From assembly GCF_004193775.1 (NCBI RefSeq), contig NC_041003.1, positions 50,662,111-50,726,110 of the forward strand: a stretch of 64,000 nucleotides of DNA. Direction: 5' to 3'. The translations under genes were made by a program, and so were the position numbers. The stretch is from Glycine soja (Eukaryota; Streptophyta; Magnoliopsida; Fabales; Fabaceae). A model generated the notes under the pieces. That model was not told where the DNA came from. It searched no databases and worked only from the letters and a program-made list of their open reading frames with translations. Positions 12,287 to 24,200 of this stretch are shown in pieces (the first letter of the stretch is position 1; every line of letters starts with the position of its first letter).

Positions 12287-15200
12287 ATGGAATACAGGAA
12301 AATCAAAGACGAGGTGAGTGTTTTGACGCTTATTTCTTCCATAAACTCTTCAATTAACAGTACGATTTTGATGATGCATTGTTGTTGTTGTAGGATGAAG
12401 TTAGAGATGCGGGCGTTGAGGACGTTGGAAAATCATTTTTGCTGTCAGGTAATGGTATCGCTCTCGCTCTCTCTCCTCTAAGCTGAATAGTTGTATTGTT
12501 TTAATGTAACATTCATTTCTTGCCTCTTCCAGTCCCAGATAACGATTTGAGTGCTGAGGCAGAAACCAAAATTGACAGCCATAGGGAGAAAGTAAAGTGG
12601 AAGCGCAAGTATGACAACAGTTCACATATAATAACACTGTGAAATGCTTGTTTGATTTCTTAACTATCATCCCTGTTGCCTGTTGGTATAGGTCAGTTGT
12701 TACACTTGCATTGACTGTTCTTACTAGTTCGCAAGCCATTCTAATCGTTTGGTCCAAGAGAGCTGGCAAGTATGAGTATAGTGTCACTACTGCTAACTTT
12801 ATGGTGAGGAGATATCACATCCTCATATCCTATACGCTCATTCTGTTATTTCTACTTTTATTATCTTTCATAACTTCAAACCTAGAAAAAGGTTTCGATA
12901 TACCTTTTCACCATTGGTCCAGTAATATCAGGGAGGGATTTGTAATCAGAGGAAATTAGGATTAGGTGTTGGGTGGATTTACGAAATCTCCATAGTCAGA
13001 TTTCTGGTTCCTTAATGCCTGCTAGGTAGTGTGTATTAGGGAACTATACTTCTGCTTGGAAGAGTATTGACATGTATATATATCAGTACCACTGGTACTG
13101 TTTTATCATATTAATATATACTATTATTTTTGCTGATAAAAAAAAAAATTCAAACCTAAACCTGCTTTATTACTCTTTTGGTTATAGGTGGAGACTTTAA
13201 AATGTGCTATATCCCTGGTGGCCTTGGGAAGAATATGGAAAAAAGATGGTGTCAATGAGGACAACAGGTGATGCCATTTTTTGTTTTGTTTAGATTTCTT
13301 AAATACTACTATGTCCGAACTATTATGCAATAATGCGGAGCAGCAAGTCAGGGAATATATTAACTTTTTAACAGTGCATTTTATCTTTATTTATGGTTGC
13401 GAACATTTTTAATCCCGATCTTTTTTGACATTTTTGGAACTGGACCAATTTGACTGTTAATTGCATTTGTAAACTGTTGGGCTTCCTTATTCCCTGGAGA
13501 AATAACCTGTGGATGGCTAATTCATAGGAAGAAAGTAGTTGTGTACTTTGTGAATTTGATTGACAATTTAATACTTCATCATATACAAGTAAGCACAGTT
13601 GCACTAGGTAATCAAAACATTTGGTCATATGGTCTTACAAGGTAACTTTTAAAGGTAAAAACTGTCTCATTGGGATTTTGAACTGTATTCCCGATGACTA
13701 CTCCACCACTATTTTTTGATATTTTAATTTTGAAAAACAGACAAACATTCTTTTATATGGTGTTTATTTTATGTGTGTTGGGGGGAGGGTCTGAACAAAG
13801 TTCTTTAGGTGGAGAGGAGTTCACGAGGCTAGAACCTGTATTGTTAATTGTGTTGAGTAGGCCAATGGGTTCACTTAATATTCCCAGTGGTGTTTAGGTA
13901 TTTGCAACTTCTTTTTTTTTTTTTATTGAAGCTTTATTTTTTTCCCTTGTTGGTGTTTTTTTTAATCCATATTCCATAGGAATCGAACTCAGTATCAAGG
14001 GTTTACAACAACTCACACACATTACTCAACCAACTGAGCTAGACCCTCGTGTTGGTGTTTTATGTAGAATGAATTTAAATAACTTGATGTGTGTGTTGTT
14101 CCTTGGACATAGGTTGACTACAACCTTGGATGAAGTTATAGTGTATCCTATTCCAGCAGCACTTTACCTTGTCAAAAATTTGCTTCAGGTTGGTGGTGGC
14201 AATGGGATTCTTCTACAACTTTGTTATTGTAACAGATATGTTAATGCTTTCTGAATGTGATTGTATTTACTTTTCAATTTATGGCAGTATTACATCTTTG
14301 CATATGTAGATGCTCCAGGCTATCAAATATTGAAGAACTTTAATATCATCAGTACAGGTGTCCTATACAGAATTATACTTAAGAAAAAGTAAGTCTTTTA
14401 TTATCTCTTTGTAAAATGAAAAAAAAAAATGTCAATTCTCCTTTCGTCATGAGAACTATAGTGAAGGATCAATGCAAGTAATGCCCTCTGTATTCCAAAC
14501 TTTTATGGGGACAAAAATGAGCAGGAAAAGCTCCCTCCTTTCATCTTACTTTCACTTGTTTTATAGCTCATTGTGTTATGAAATGTTCTATGAACATAAC
14601 TAACTGTTATTAGTCTTTATTTTTTATATTTAATCATTTTAGCCTTAATGACTGAGAAATGTTATTTAGTTGAAATCGATACATCACCAAAATTCATGGT
14701 TTGCTGTTTGGCATTGTGTTCTTGTTACATTTCAGGCTAAGTGAGATTCAGTGGGCTGCTTTTGTTCTACTCGCTGCTGGGTGCACTACAGCCCAGTTGA
14801 ATTCAAAGTAAGAATAATTCAAGGCTGATATGTGGCCATCACTTGTGTATTTGTATGTTCCCATGACTGTTCTATAGATGTTCTCTAGTCATAAACATGT
14901 TTATGAAATTTTTATGTATAGATGTAACAAACAAATGAACCATAAATGATAGGTTAGTAATTTAGCAAGTGTGACTGCTGAAAAATGTGTGATATTACAG
15001 TAACTTCTCCTTGCATGTATCATACATAAATAGTAGGGATATACCTGTGATCTACACACAAAAAGTATAGCAGAAGTTTTACATTTTATTGATAATTGTT
15101 TTTATATTTCTCTGGAAAATTTTGTATTGTGTTTTCAGTTCTGATCGTGTTCTTCAAACTCCCTTTCAAGGTTGGGTGATGGCAATTGTGAGTTGTTAAC

Positions 15201-18200
15201 ATTTGTGGTGCTTTCATGTTAGGAATATAAAGTAATATAAGCTGAATTTTCGGCTTGAAACAGATCGTGATGAACTTTTTCTTTTTAGGTCATGGCTCTC
15301 TTGAGTGGTTTTGCAGGAGTATATACTGAGGTAATTTTAGTTTGGAGCAGTTACATTAAACCCCTTGAGGTTTCATGAAATGACACCCAGTCTAATCTAC
15401 AGCCAAAATTATACTCTGTTCTTTGACTACTATTGACTGATGGAATATGCTGCTTAAAAATTGTTTTACATTCGAACCCTTCTTGTATTAATCTCAAATC
15501 TTTAATCAGTCTATCTGAATTTATTAATGCTTGAGCTGAATTTGATTAGTCATTGGGGATGTGCCAGTCTGCTTAAAATAAGGTTTATGAGCTCTATTAC
15601 CTAGCATTGAGAAAGATTTCTTAGCCATAAATTGTGGTTTAGTAATTTTCTTACATAATTTTTGGCAGGCTATTATTAAAAAACGTCCTTCACGGAACAT
15701 AAATGTTCAGAACTTCTGGTTGTATGTCTTTGGCATGTGTTTCAATGCTGTTGCAATATTGGTTCAAGATTTTGATGCGGTGATGAACAAGTAATTCAAT
15801 CTCTTCTTTCAGATTTTGACTTTGCAGTTTGTTTTTATCGTAGCTTGCTATTTTCTTGTGTTAATATATGAAGAAAATCTTCTCATCAAATGGGATGACT
15901 GATATGGCCACAAGTTAGGATTATCATATCTAAATCTTGAGTTATTTAGTTTATCTTGTTAATTTATCTTTTCCTATCTTAATAAGATTTGATATTAGAA
16001 TCCTGATTTCAGATCAGATCTTTATTATATTCTTTAGGATAATTAGATAACATCTTATTAGTTAGAATTCTCTTTATTTTTATTTTGTCAATTAGGATAG
16101 TTGTTAGGGATATTTTTGTAGCCTATTTAAATGACAGACTTGATTGAAATTTAATCAAGGAGAAATATTCAGAAAAACTTGTGTTAGTTTAGGAGGGGCT
16201 CTGTCAAGGACAAGTCTGCTTCTTGCTTTCACTATAGGTCGAAAGAAGTCTTCCGTGTCTAGGCCGGCGACTCGATCCTATGCTAAGGTTCATAACAATA
16301 ACATGTAATATATGTTGTTTGATCATATAAGTCAGTACCAAGTATTATAAACAATCGTGTTTATTGCCATTGGAGTTATAAAGCCTAAATTGTCACATCA
16401 GTAATATATGCCTTATGTCTTTATTCAGGGGATTCTTCCATGGATATTCATTCATTACAGTTCTGATGATTTTCAACCATGCACTCAGGTAAATGATGAG
16501 CTTTATAAAATTTATTGAGGGCCGGAAGTTTTTCCTAATTACTATTCTTGTGTAGCCAAAAATTAATTTTGGGGGGGGGGGGGGGGGGTGCAAGACCATA
16601 CATATGCAGGAAACTTATATGTATAACTAATACTTTCTAGAGTAAAAGAAATACATAATTGGGTTGAGTACAAGAGGTATTGACTGTACCATGCAAGTAC
16701 GTCTCCATTTAAATTTACCATTGTTTCCCCCTCTCTCTACTTTGACAAAGTTTTTAAACCAACTGGTACAATTTGTATGTGGGTTCACAATATGTTTCTT
16801 TATTTTATTCATTTTGGGTTTTACTTGTCTTTTTGTAATCTTTCCTTAAAACTTAAAAGGATAGAATTATGGTGTTCATTTTGGATTTTATTCACTTCCA
16901 TGAAGAGGAATTGAGATTTGACCGAGAATGAAGAAGATCAGGAGGAATTGAGGAAAATCCAAATTCTTGAAGAAGAAAACCAAGTGGAGGTAGAATAGGG
17001 TAGCATGTCTGAGAAGAAATAGAATAACTAACAGGATAAATAACTTTTTTTTTCCTTTTACGGTAGATAGCTAGGAGGGCCAAAGATTTTTGTTTAGCAA
17101 TATAAATACACTTTAAAAGCTTGGGGTTGACCATGGCCCTTGTGGCCAGTGTTGTTAAATGGCGGCGCCATGGCAGAATTGCGTAGTGGTTTTTAGAAAA
17201 AACGCCACCGAATAGCGGTGGCGTGGCGAGTTGCAGATGGCGGTCATGGCGGCGAGGCGGAAAATGACGGATTTTTTTTGTTTTTTGTCTACGGTAGGAG
17301 TTGGGCTGACCCGACCCAACCCTACCCGATAATTCATTCAAAAGCTTAGCCCTCCTCTCCCACGCACCTGTTAATCAAAATGCAACCCTCCAACCAAAAG
17401 CAAACCAGCCGCACCCTCCCCAGCACCCAGCGTCCATACCGTGACCCACCCGCACCCAGCTGCACCCAGCCACACCCAGCCGTGACACCCTCTACAGTCT
17501 GCACGTAGAACGCAGTCAACGTCGGCACGAACGGCGACACGAGCACGGACCAGGAACGACGACCAGCACCCCATGAAGGCAAACAACATCGCGGGTGAAG
17601 TGGTGCCCTTCAGTTTTTATTTTTATTTAAATTTTGTTTTTGCTATTTGACACCCCTTTTTTCTGTCTGCAACTTTTTTTTTCTTTTGCTATTTGACACC
17701 CTCTTTTTACTTTTGACAATCCCATTTTTAGTTTATTTGAACTCTTTAGTGAGTTTATTTGGTGTTGGTAATTGATTATTGTATGAACTCATGAAACATT
17801 TTTAGTTTATTTGAATGCAATCCATTGTTTTTTTCAATTTCAATGACTTTATATATATGTATTTTTTTTTGTACGCCATGACATCCGTCATTTTTTGCTA
17901 CGTCATCCGCCATATTTTTATGGCGGATTTTTGGTTTTCCGCCATGAACTGCCATCCCTCATTAACAACATTGCTTGTGGGTCACCCCTCCCTCTCCTAC
18001 TAGTTGTTGGGATCCAGTTTATTGAAATCCCACATCGACTATAGATATGGACATATGGCAGAAGTAGAGCTTATTCAGGCTTGGACAATTCTCACGACAT
18101 GTGTTAACTTTTGAGGTTGAGTTAGGCTTAGTCCAAATTCAAGATAGGGAGGGGAATTTGTTATGCTGAGTTGACAAATCAGTTGGGAGTGGAGTGGGAA

Positions 18201-21200
18201 TATAAGGAGGAATAGTGGGTGCAAGGCATGCTGGGGTAATTGTTTTTTTATTTGAAAAGAAAATAGCATTCTCCGAGAAGTCCATACTCTAGTTGCATCC
18301 TTGTAAGAGCTTAGGCTCAGTTCTTTTGAATTGGATAACAGTCATACACTGGCTTCTGTTCTTGGCGTATAAGCAAATCTCGGGAAGGTTCATGTGCCAA
18401 TTGCATGAAACAGGCTTTATTTCAACTTTATCTTTGTGATTTCTATTTTCAACTGTTGTCATTTTTAAGCTATTTTCCTTTAACTCATCAATTCATCTCT
18501 CTACACCAAAAATGCGAATATCTCTTTTCAAGTGAATACTAGCAGAATTTATCATTATTTTATTGTTTTACAGTTTTCACTTTCTTGTTAATGTAATGTG
18601 TTTACGTGGTTGTTTCTTTTTGCAGTGGAATTGCAGTTTCAATGGTAATGAAGTATGCTGACAACATTGTGAAAGTAAGACTTGGGTTTATGACCGTGTT
18701 ATGATACTTCTACCATTTAATTGCATCAATAGAATTTGAAACTTTCATGAGTTTAATTAAGATTCTGGGTTTTTTTTTTTTATTTGAAATTGCTCATATG
18801 ATTAAACATACTACATCTAAAATAACTTTTTATTATTTGTTTGTTCATATGATACACTTTTTGTTGTATGTCTCTGGATTTTATGGTAACACATACTGAA
18901 TATACATATAAAATTATGCAAAAAATTGTGGGATTAGAGTTATATGCTCTTGCTGGTATCACTTGTTGGCTAGAGTGTATGATATCGTTACTTTGCTGCA
19001 GACCCCCACTATTCTTTACGGACTAAACTTTAGTGATGCTCATTAGATGTTTGCTTTCGGGTTCAACTATTAAATGAAAAATATATTAAAATTTCTAGTT
19101 TGTTTAACCGTCACTTTACTATGTCCGATATTACTTTATTTCTTTTCTTATCATCATACTTGAAAAGGGAGAAAAGATTTCTGAATTGCATGACGACATC
19201 CTGTGTTTGAGTATATATATAATGTGATTTACAATCTCATTTCAGGAAACTAGGAAAGCAGGAAAATAAATCAGAAAATATACAAACCAAATCCTAATTT
19301 TTAACAGCAAAAGTACAGCCCCTAAATAAGAGATATTTATCCTGAATACGAGATACTTGCTGACAATTATTTTTATATCTTCTGTGTTGAAATCTCACAT
19401 GGATTATACATATGGACAAAATAGAGATCATATAAGTTTGGACAATATTGTGGTTAATATGTACATTGGATGCCTAGTACACTTATTTTTTGGGGAGAGA
19501 TGAGAGAGAGAGTGAGAGTGAGAGAGAGTGAGTGGATCACCGTGAGAAACAAAAGGAGAGGAAAACAGAGAGTAGAACCACCAACTGATAGAGTGGATCC
19601 CAGACAAGGCTACAGGGGAAATAGGCTTGGACAACATGTCAACTACCAACAACCAAATTGGAGGACCATAACAGACATCACCTCATACTACTTTACTAGG
19701 TTCCCTGATGACAAAACGGAGAAGGAGCTCTGGACCCAGTTCAAAAAATGGCGGGATGTGAGGGAGATATTCGTATCTAAGCAGAGAAACAAGAGAGGCC
19801 GAAGGTATGGGTTAGTGAGATTCAAGGGAGTGTCTGACGAGAAAAGACTAGAAATGTAGCTTGATAATATCATCATCGAGGCTTGAAGATGTACGTGAAC
19901 ATACCAAAATACGGGAGAGCAAACAGGACACACAGTAGTTCCATAGTCAACCACGGTAGGCAGGGGCAAGGCCAAAAAGAGAATGACAAAATAGTAGCAG
20001 CTTGAGGCATAGCACCACACAACATTGCATCCAAAAGGACATATGCGGAGATACTGACTACAAGCACAGTGAAGGTAGGACAGAGAAGGAACTTAACTAA
20101 TACTCAACACAGTCACGGGGGCTTACACTCATCGGTCCAACTTGACATTCTGGTGGGGGAGAAAAGCTGGTACACAGATGCATGTGTGAGAAGGTTGAAG
20201 AAACAAGAGATGTTTGAAAGAGTTGAAGATGAAATCTTCTAGACCTTAGGGTCAGACGTCACGCCCAAGTACTTAGGAGATGACATGGTCATCCTACTGG
20301 GTCTGTCGGACTTGAAAGCAGAAGTGATGATCAAGGAAGAAAATGACAAGGGCTCGTCTCTATTTTACTCCCTGGAGAAATGGAAGCCGGAGATGAGACC
20401 AGGAAATAGGCTGGTATGGATTCATTGTTGGGGCATACCATTAGCTGCATGGGATATCGGATACATTTGATAGATTGTGGCAGCAACAGGCGACTTGGTG
20501 GATGTCGATGATGATGTAGAAGAAATGCATAGGCTCGATAAGGCTAGGGTTCTTATCAGAACCCCATGGAAACCGGTAATTTATCACTCAGTACCAGTGC
20601 ACATCGGAGATGAGAACCACACAGTGTACCTGGTGGAAGAGATCGCGAACAGAGAAGGAATGTACGCGCTATCGCCAGAGCACAATCAGGTCATCTAAAG
20701 AAATTTTGTTAGATGACAACGACCCAGACACACCTTTCTCGAGATCTAGCGTCCTCTTGCCGAGGATAATTGCTGACAACCACGCCGGCGGTCACTCTGT
20801 CCGCTGGACCGAGAAGATACCCAGTGGCGGCTAAGGGAGCAAACATGTCGGCGATCACTCAGTCCGTTGGACCAAGAAGTTACCTACTGGAGGTCAAGGG
20901 AGTGAAGATCCAAAGGATAAAGACCGATGCAGCAGGGCACATTGCCCAATCCCTGAGCTGTGCGTGCTAGACAAAGTTTGGCGCAACCAATCAGAGAGCG
21001 GCACAACTGAGCCTAGGTCGGAAGTAAACGCAGGTTATGGCAAAATGGAAATGAGCAATGTTCAAAAAACTGACAACCTCAAATCAAAGAAGGATCTTGC
21101 TGTCAGAAAGTCAAAGGGGAGCATGTCAACGACACTTTTCCAAAGGGTTGCAATGCTTCATTCATTGCCCTAATCCCCAAGATGAAAGACCCACAATCTC

Positions 21201-24200
21201 TCAGCAAATATAGACCTATTTCACTAATAGGCAGCATGTATAAGATTGTGGCCAAGATATTGGCAAACAGATTGAAAAGAGTGTTGTCAGACATAATTGA
21301 TGAGAGACAAACTGCATTCATAAAGGGTAGGCATTTGCTGCATGGAGTGTTGATTGCTAATGAAGTAGTAGTGGAGGAGGCAAAACGGTGTAAAAAACCT
21401 TGCTTGGTGTTTAAGGTAGATTATGAAAAAGCCTACAATTCTGTCTCATGGGAGTTCCTAAATTATATGATGACAAGATTAGGCTTCTGCCCCAAGTGGT
21501 TAAAGTGGATCAGAGGCTGCCTCCATTCAGCATTGGTGTCTATTTTGGTTAATGACTACTGAATTCTCCCCACAAAGAGGCCTCCGACAAGGTGATTCCC
21601 TCGTGCCACTGTTGTTTAACATTGCTGTAGAAGGCCTAACTGGTTTGATGAGAGAAGCTGTGGACAAAAAGTTGTTTAATAGTTTCCTAGTGGGGAAAAA
21701 TAAGGAGCCAGTCAGTATTTTACAATATGCCGATGATACCATTTTCTTCGGAGAGGCTACAATGGAAAATGTGAAGGTTATAAAAACAATTCTCGGATGT
21801 TTTGAATTAGCTTCCAGACTCAATCAATTTTGCAAAAAGTCAATTTGGGGCAATTTGAAAATCAGACCAATGGTGTAAGGAGGCTACTGAGTTCCTAAAC
21901 TGCAGCATGTTGTCTATGCCTTTTTCCTATCTTGGTATCCTGATTGGGGCAAACCCAAGACGTACGGAGATCTGGGATCCTATTATTAGGAAGTGTGAGA
22001 CAAAATTAACTAGATGGAAACAAAGACACATCTCCTTGGGAGGGAGAGTCACTCTGATTAATGTAGTCTTAACAGCGCTTCCAATTTATTTCTTTTCATT
22101 TTTCAGGACACCCAACAAAGTAGTGCAGAAGCTAGTCAATATTCAACGCAAATTCCTATGGGGCGAAGGTTCGGAGCAAAGGAGGATCGCGTGGGTCAAG
22201 TGGAAAACTGTATGTCTCCCTAAGGAGAAAGGAGGATTGGGCATTAAAGACTTGAGGAAGTTCAACACAGCATTGCTTGGAAAGTGGAGATGGGATCTGT
22301 TTCAACAAAATGGATAGATGTGGACCAGAATACTAAATTCAAAGTACGGCGGGTGGAGAAATCTAGATGATGAAAGAAAAAGTAGATTTCACTCTCATTG
22401 GTGGAAGGACCTAAGGCACCTCAATCAATAGGAGGAGTCAACAGTGCTTAAAAAGCAAATAGAATGGAGGGTGGGATGTGGGGACAAGATCAGATTTTGG
22501 GAGGACAAATGGACAAATGGACAATTGGGGACAGACCATTAATGGAAAAATTTCCTACTTTGTACCAAATTTCCAATCAACAACAACAAACTATCAGCCT
22601 CATGGGAAGTCACAAAGATGAAGGTTGGGAATGGTGCTTCAATTGGAGGAGAAATTTATTTGATAGCGAAGCTACAACGGCTGCAGAATTTCTAGAGGAA
22701 AATGGATTGTCATCAATACAACAACAAGGAGTAGACTTATGGACTTGGAAGGCAAATCTGAGAGGAAACTATTCAACAAAAATTGCGTATAGGCTATTGC
22801 TGGAGGCAATAAGGGGGGACAATGAGGATGGGATCTTTGGGCAATTGTGGAAACTAAAGATACCACCTAAGGCAGCGGTGTTCACATGGAGGCTCATCAA
22901 AGATCAATTACCAACAAAGGCGAATTTGAGGAGACAAATGGAGATAAGTGATTCGTTGTGCCCATTATGCAACAACTCGAAGGAAGATGCAACACACCTA
23001 TTCTTCAATTGCAGCAAGACCCTCCCCTTTTGGTGGGAGTCACTGTCATGGGTGAAAACAGTGGGTGCTTTCCCAAAAGACTTGAGGGAACATTTTCTGC
23101 AACACAACAGTGGAAACACTGCTGGGACTAAAGCTACAAGATAGAGGTGTTGGTGGATAGCCCTTACACGGACCATATGGCAACATAGAAATAAGTTGGT
23201 GTTTGAAAACCAAACCTTCAATGCAAGCAAAGTGATGGATGATGCATTTCTCCTAATCTGGTCATGGCTTAAAGTTATGGAGAAAGATTTTGAATTTCAT
23301 TTTAATCACTAGTCTTCTAATTTGAAAGAAGCTTTTGGGTAATTGGGAAAGTAGGATAGATGACGGGATCTATTTTTAATAGGTGCAACATATATGTAAT
23401 GCTGGTATTGGGTGTAGTTGGTCCCTAATGTAAATTGTTAGGACCACATTTCGAACCAGCTGTGTACCCAATCCATATATGTATCTATAGTACCTTTGGT
23501 ACTTTTATTATAAATTACATAATTATTTTTGCTAAGCAAAAAAAAAAAGTTTGGACAATCCTCTCATCTCATGAGCTAACTTTCGGGGTTGTATTAGGCC
23601 TGATCGAAATTCAAGATGTTATCAGAACTTCTTATAGATCTGATGTTGGGCAACCCTCAGGCCTCAATTGTCCAAAAATATACTTGGCCTGTATCTTTCC
23701 TAGTACAATCTGACTAGCTTCATTTTTTAGACTCTAGCATGGTTGTTCTGCATCCCCAGCATCTTCTGTCAGAAGTTCATCTTCTAATTCTACAATTGTT
23801 TGTAACAAAGCATGCTCAGATAAGAAGCCTGCAACAATTTGTTTCTTCTCCCACCTGAGTATGCTGCTGAAAATAAAGCATCTTAATCAGGGATCTTGAA
23901 AACTTGCTGGATTAGTGTAAGAGAGAAAAAGATGGAGCTATAAATTGTGGCCATCTTTTCCTTTTCTCTCTAACTTTTGCTTGCATTGAAAGCATCTTTA
24001 TTGGAGTTTTAGGCTCTCTCATTTCTCCTATGGCCTATCTATCTCTATACTATTTGATCGCATTATCTATTCAGAAAGGTTTTACAAAACAAAATTAATA
24101 GAATACAATCGGAGGTTAGATGAGTTGGAAATCCGAACACATTGTCATATATTGATTGTAGGATTTGAGCTTGCTTAATGAACTGGACACAAGTTTTATT

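Larger units (their letters stand above)
19447..23546 (+). mobile_element. Near full-length but dead L1-type LINE in intron 13 of the transporter
   Basis: This 4.1-kb insertion is flanked by a 13-bp duplication AAGTTTGGACAAT (19434-19446, 23547-23559) and ends in poly-A after GCTAAGCAAAA. In order it contains an ORF1 remnant with an RRM-like segment, a DUF4283-like segment near 20280-20470, reverse transcriptase (from about 21182) and a C-terminal zinc-binding domain (to about 23140). The apurinic endonuclease domain expected between ORF1 and the reverse transcriptase is missing: ORF1-like sequence near 20980 reaches reverse transcriptase within about 150 bp. Several stops and frameshifts make it inactive. 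It lies in the same orientation as the host gene. Confidence 0.88.
19385..23660 (+). mobile_element. TRIM-like LTR fragment split in two by an L1 LINE
   Basis: The left part (19385-19446) reads TGTTGAAATCTCACATGGAT and ends in AAGTTTGGACAAT. The right part (23547 onward) continues with CTCATGAGCTAACTTTCGGGG, then TTAGGCCTGATCGAAATTCA. At about 23615-23630, ATGTTATCAGAAC resembles a decayed tRNA-Met primer-binding site (TGGTATCAGAGC) directly after the LTR. The LINE between them (19447-23546) therefore inserted into an older LTR element. Confidence 0.55.

Noticed and set aside
13960..14049. Functional tRNA gene on the minus strand
   Set aside because: A and B boxes are present but the acceptor-stem ends do not pair, and a 12-bp target duplication indicates a retroposed SINE.
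15911..16296. Firm call of a solo LTR with target duplication
   Set aside because: Base composition fits an LTR but no duplication or unambiguous ends were found, so it is listed only as a low-confidence feature.
17346..17589. Minus-strand frames of 72-78 codons rich in Gly, Val and Trp
   Set aside because: They lie inside the hAT element, are low complexity, and arise from its GC-rich centre.
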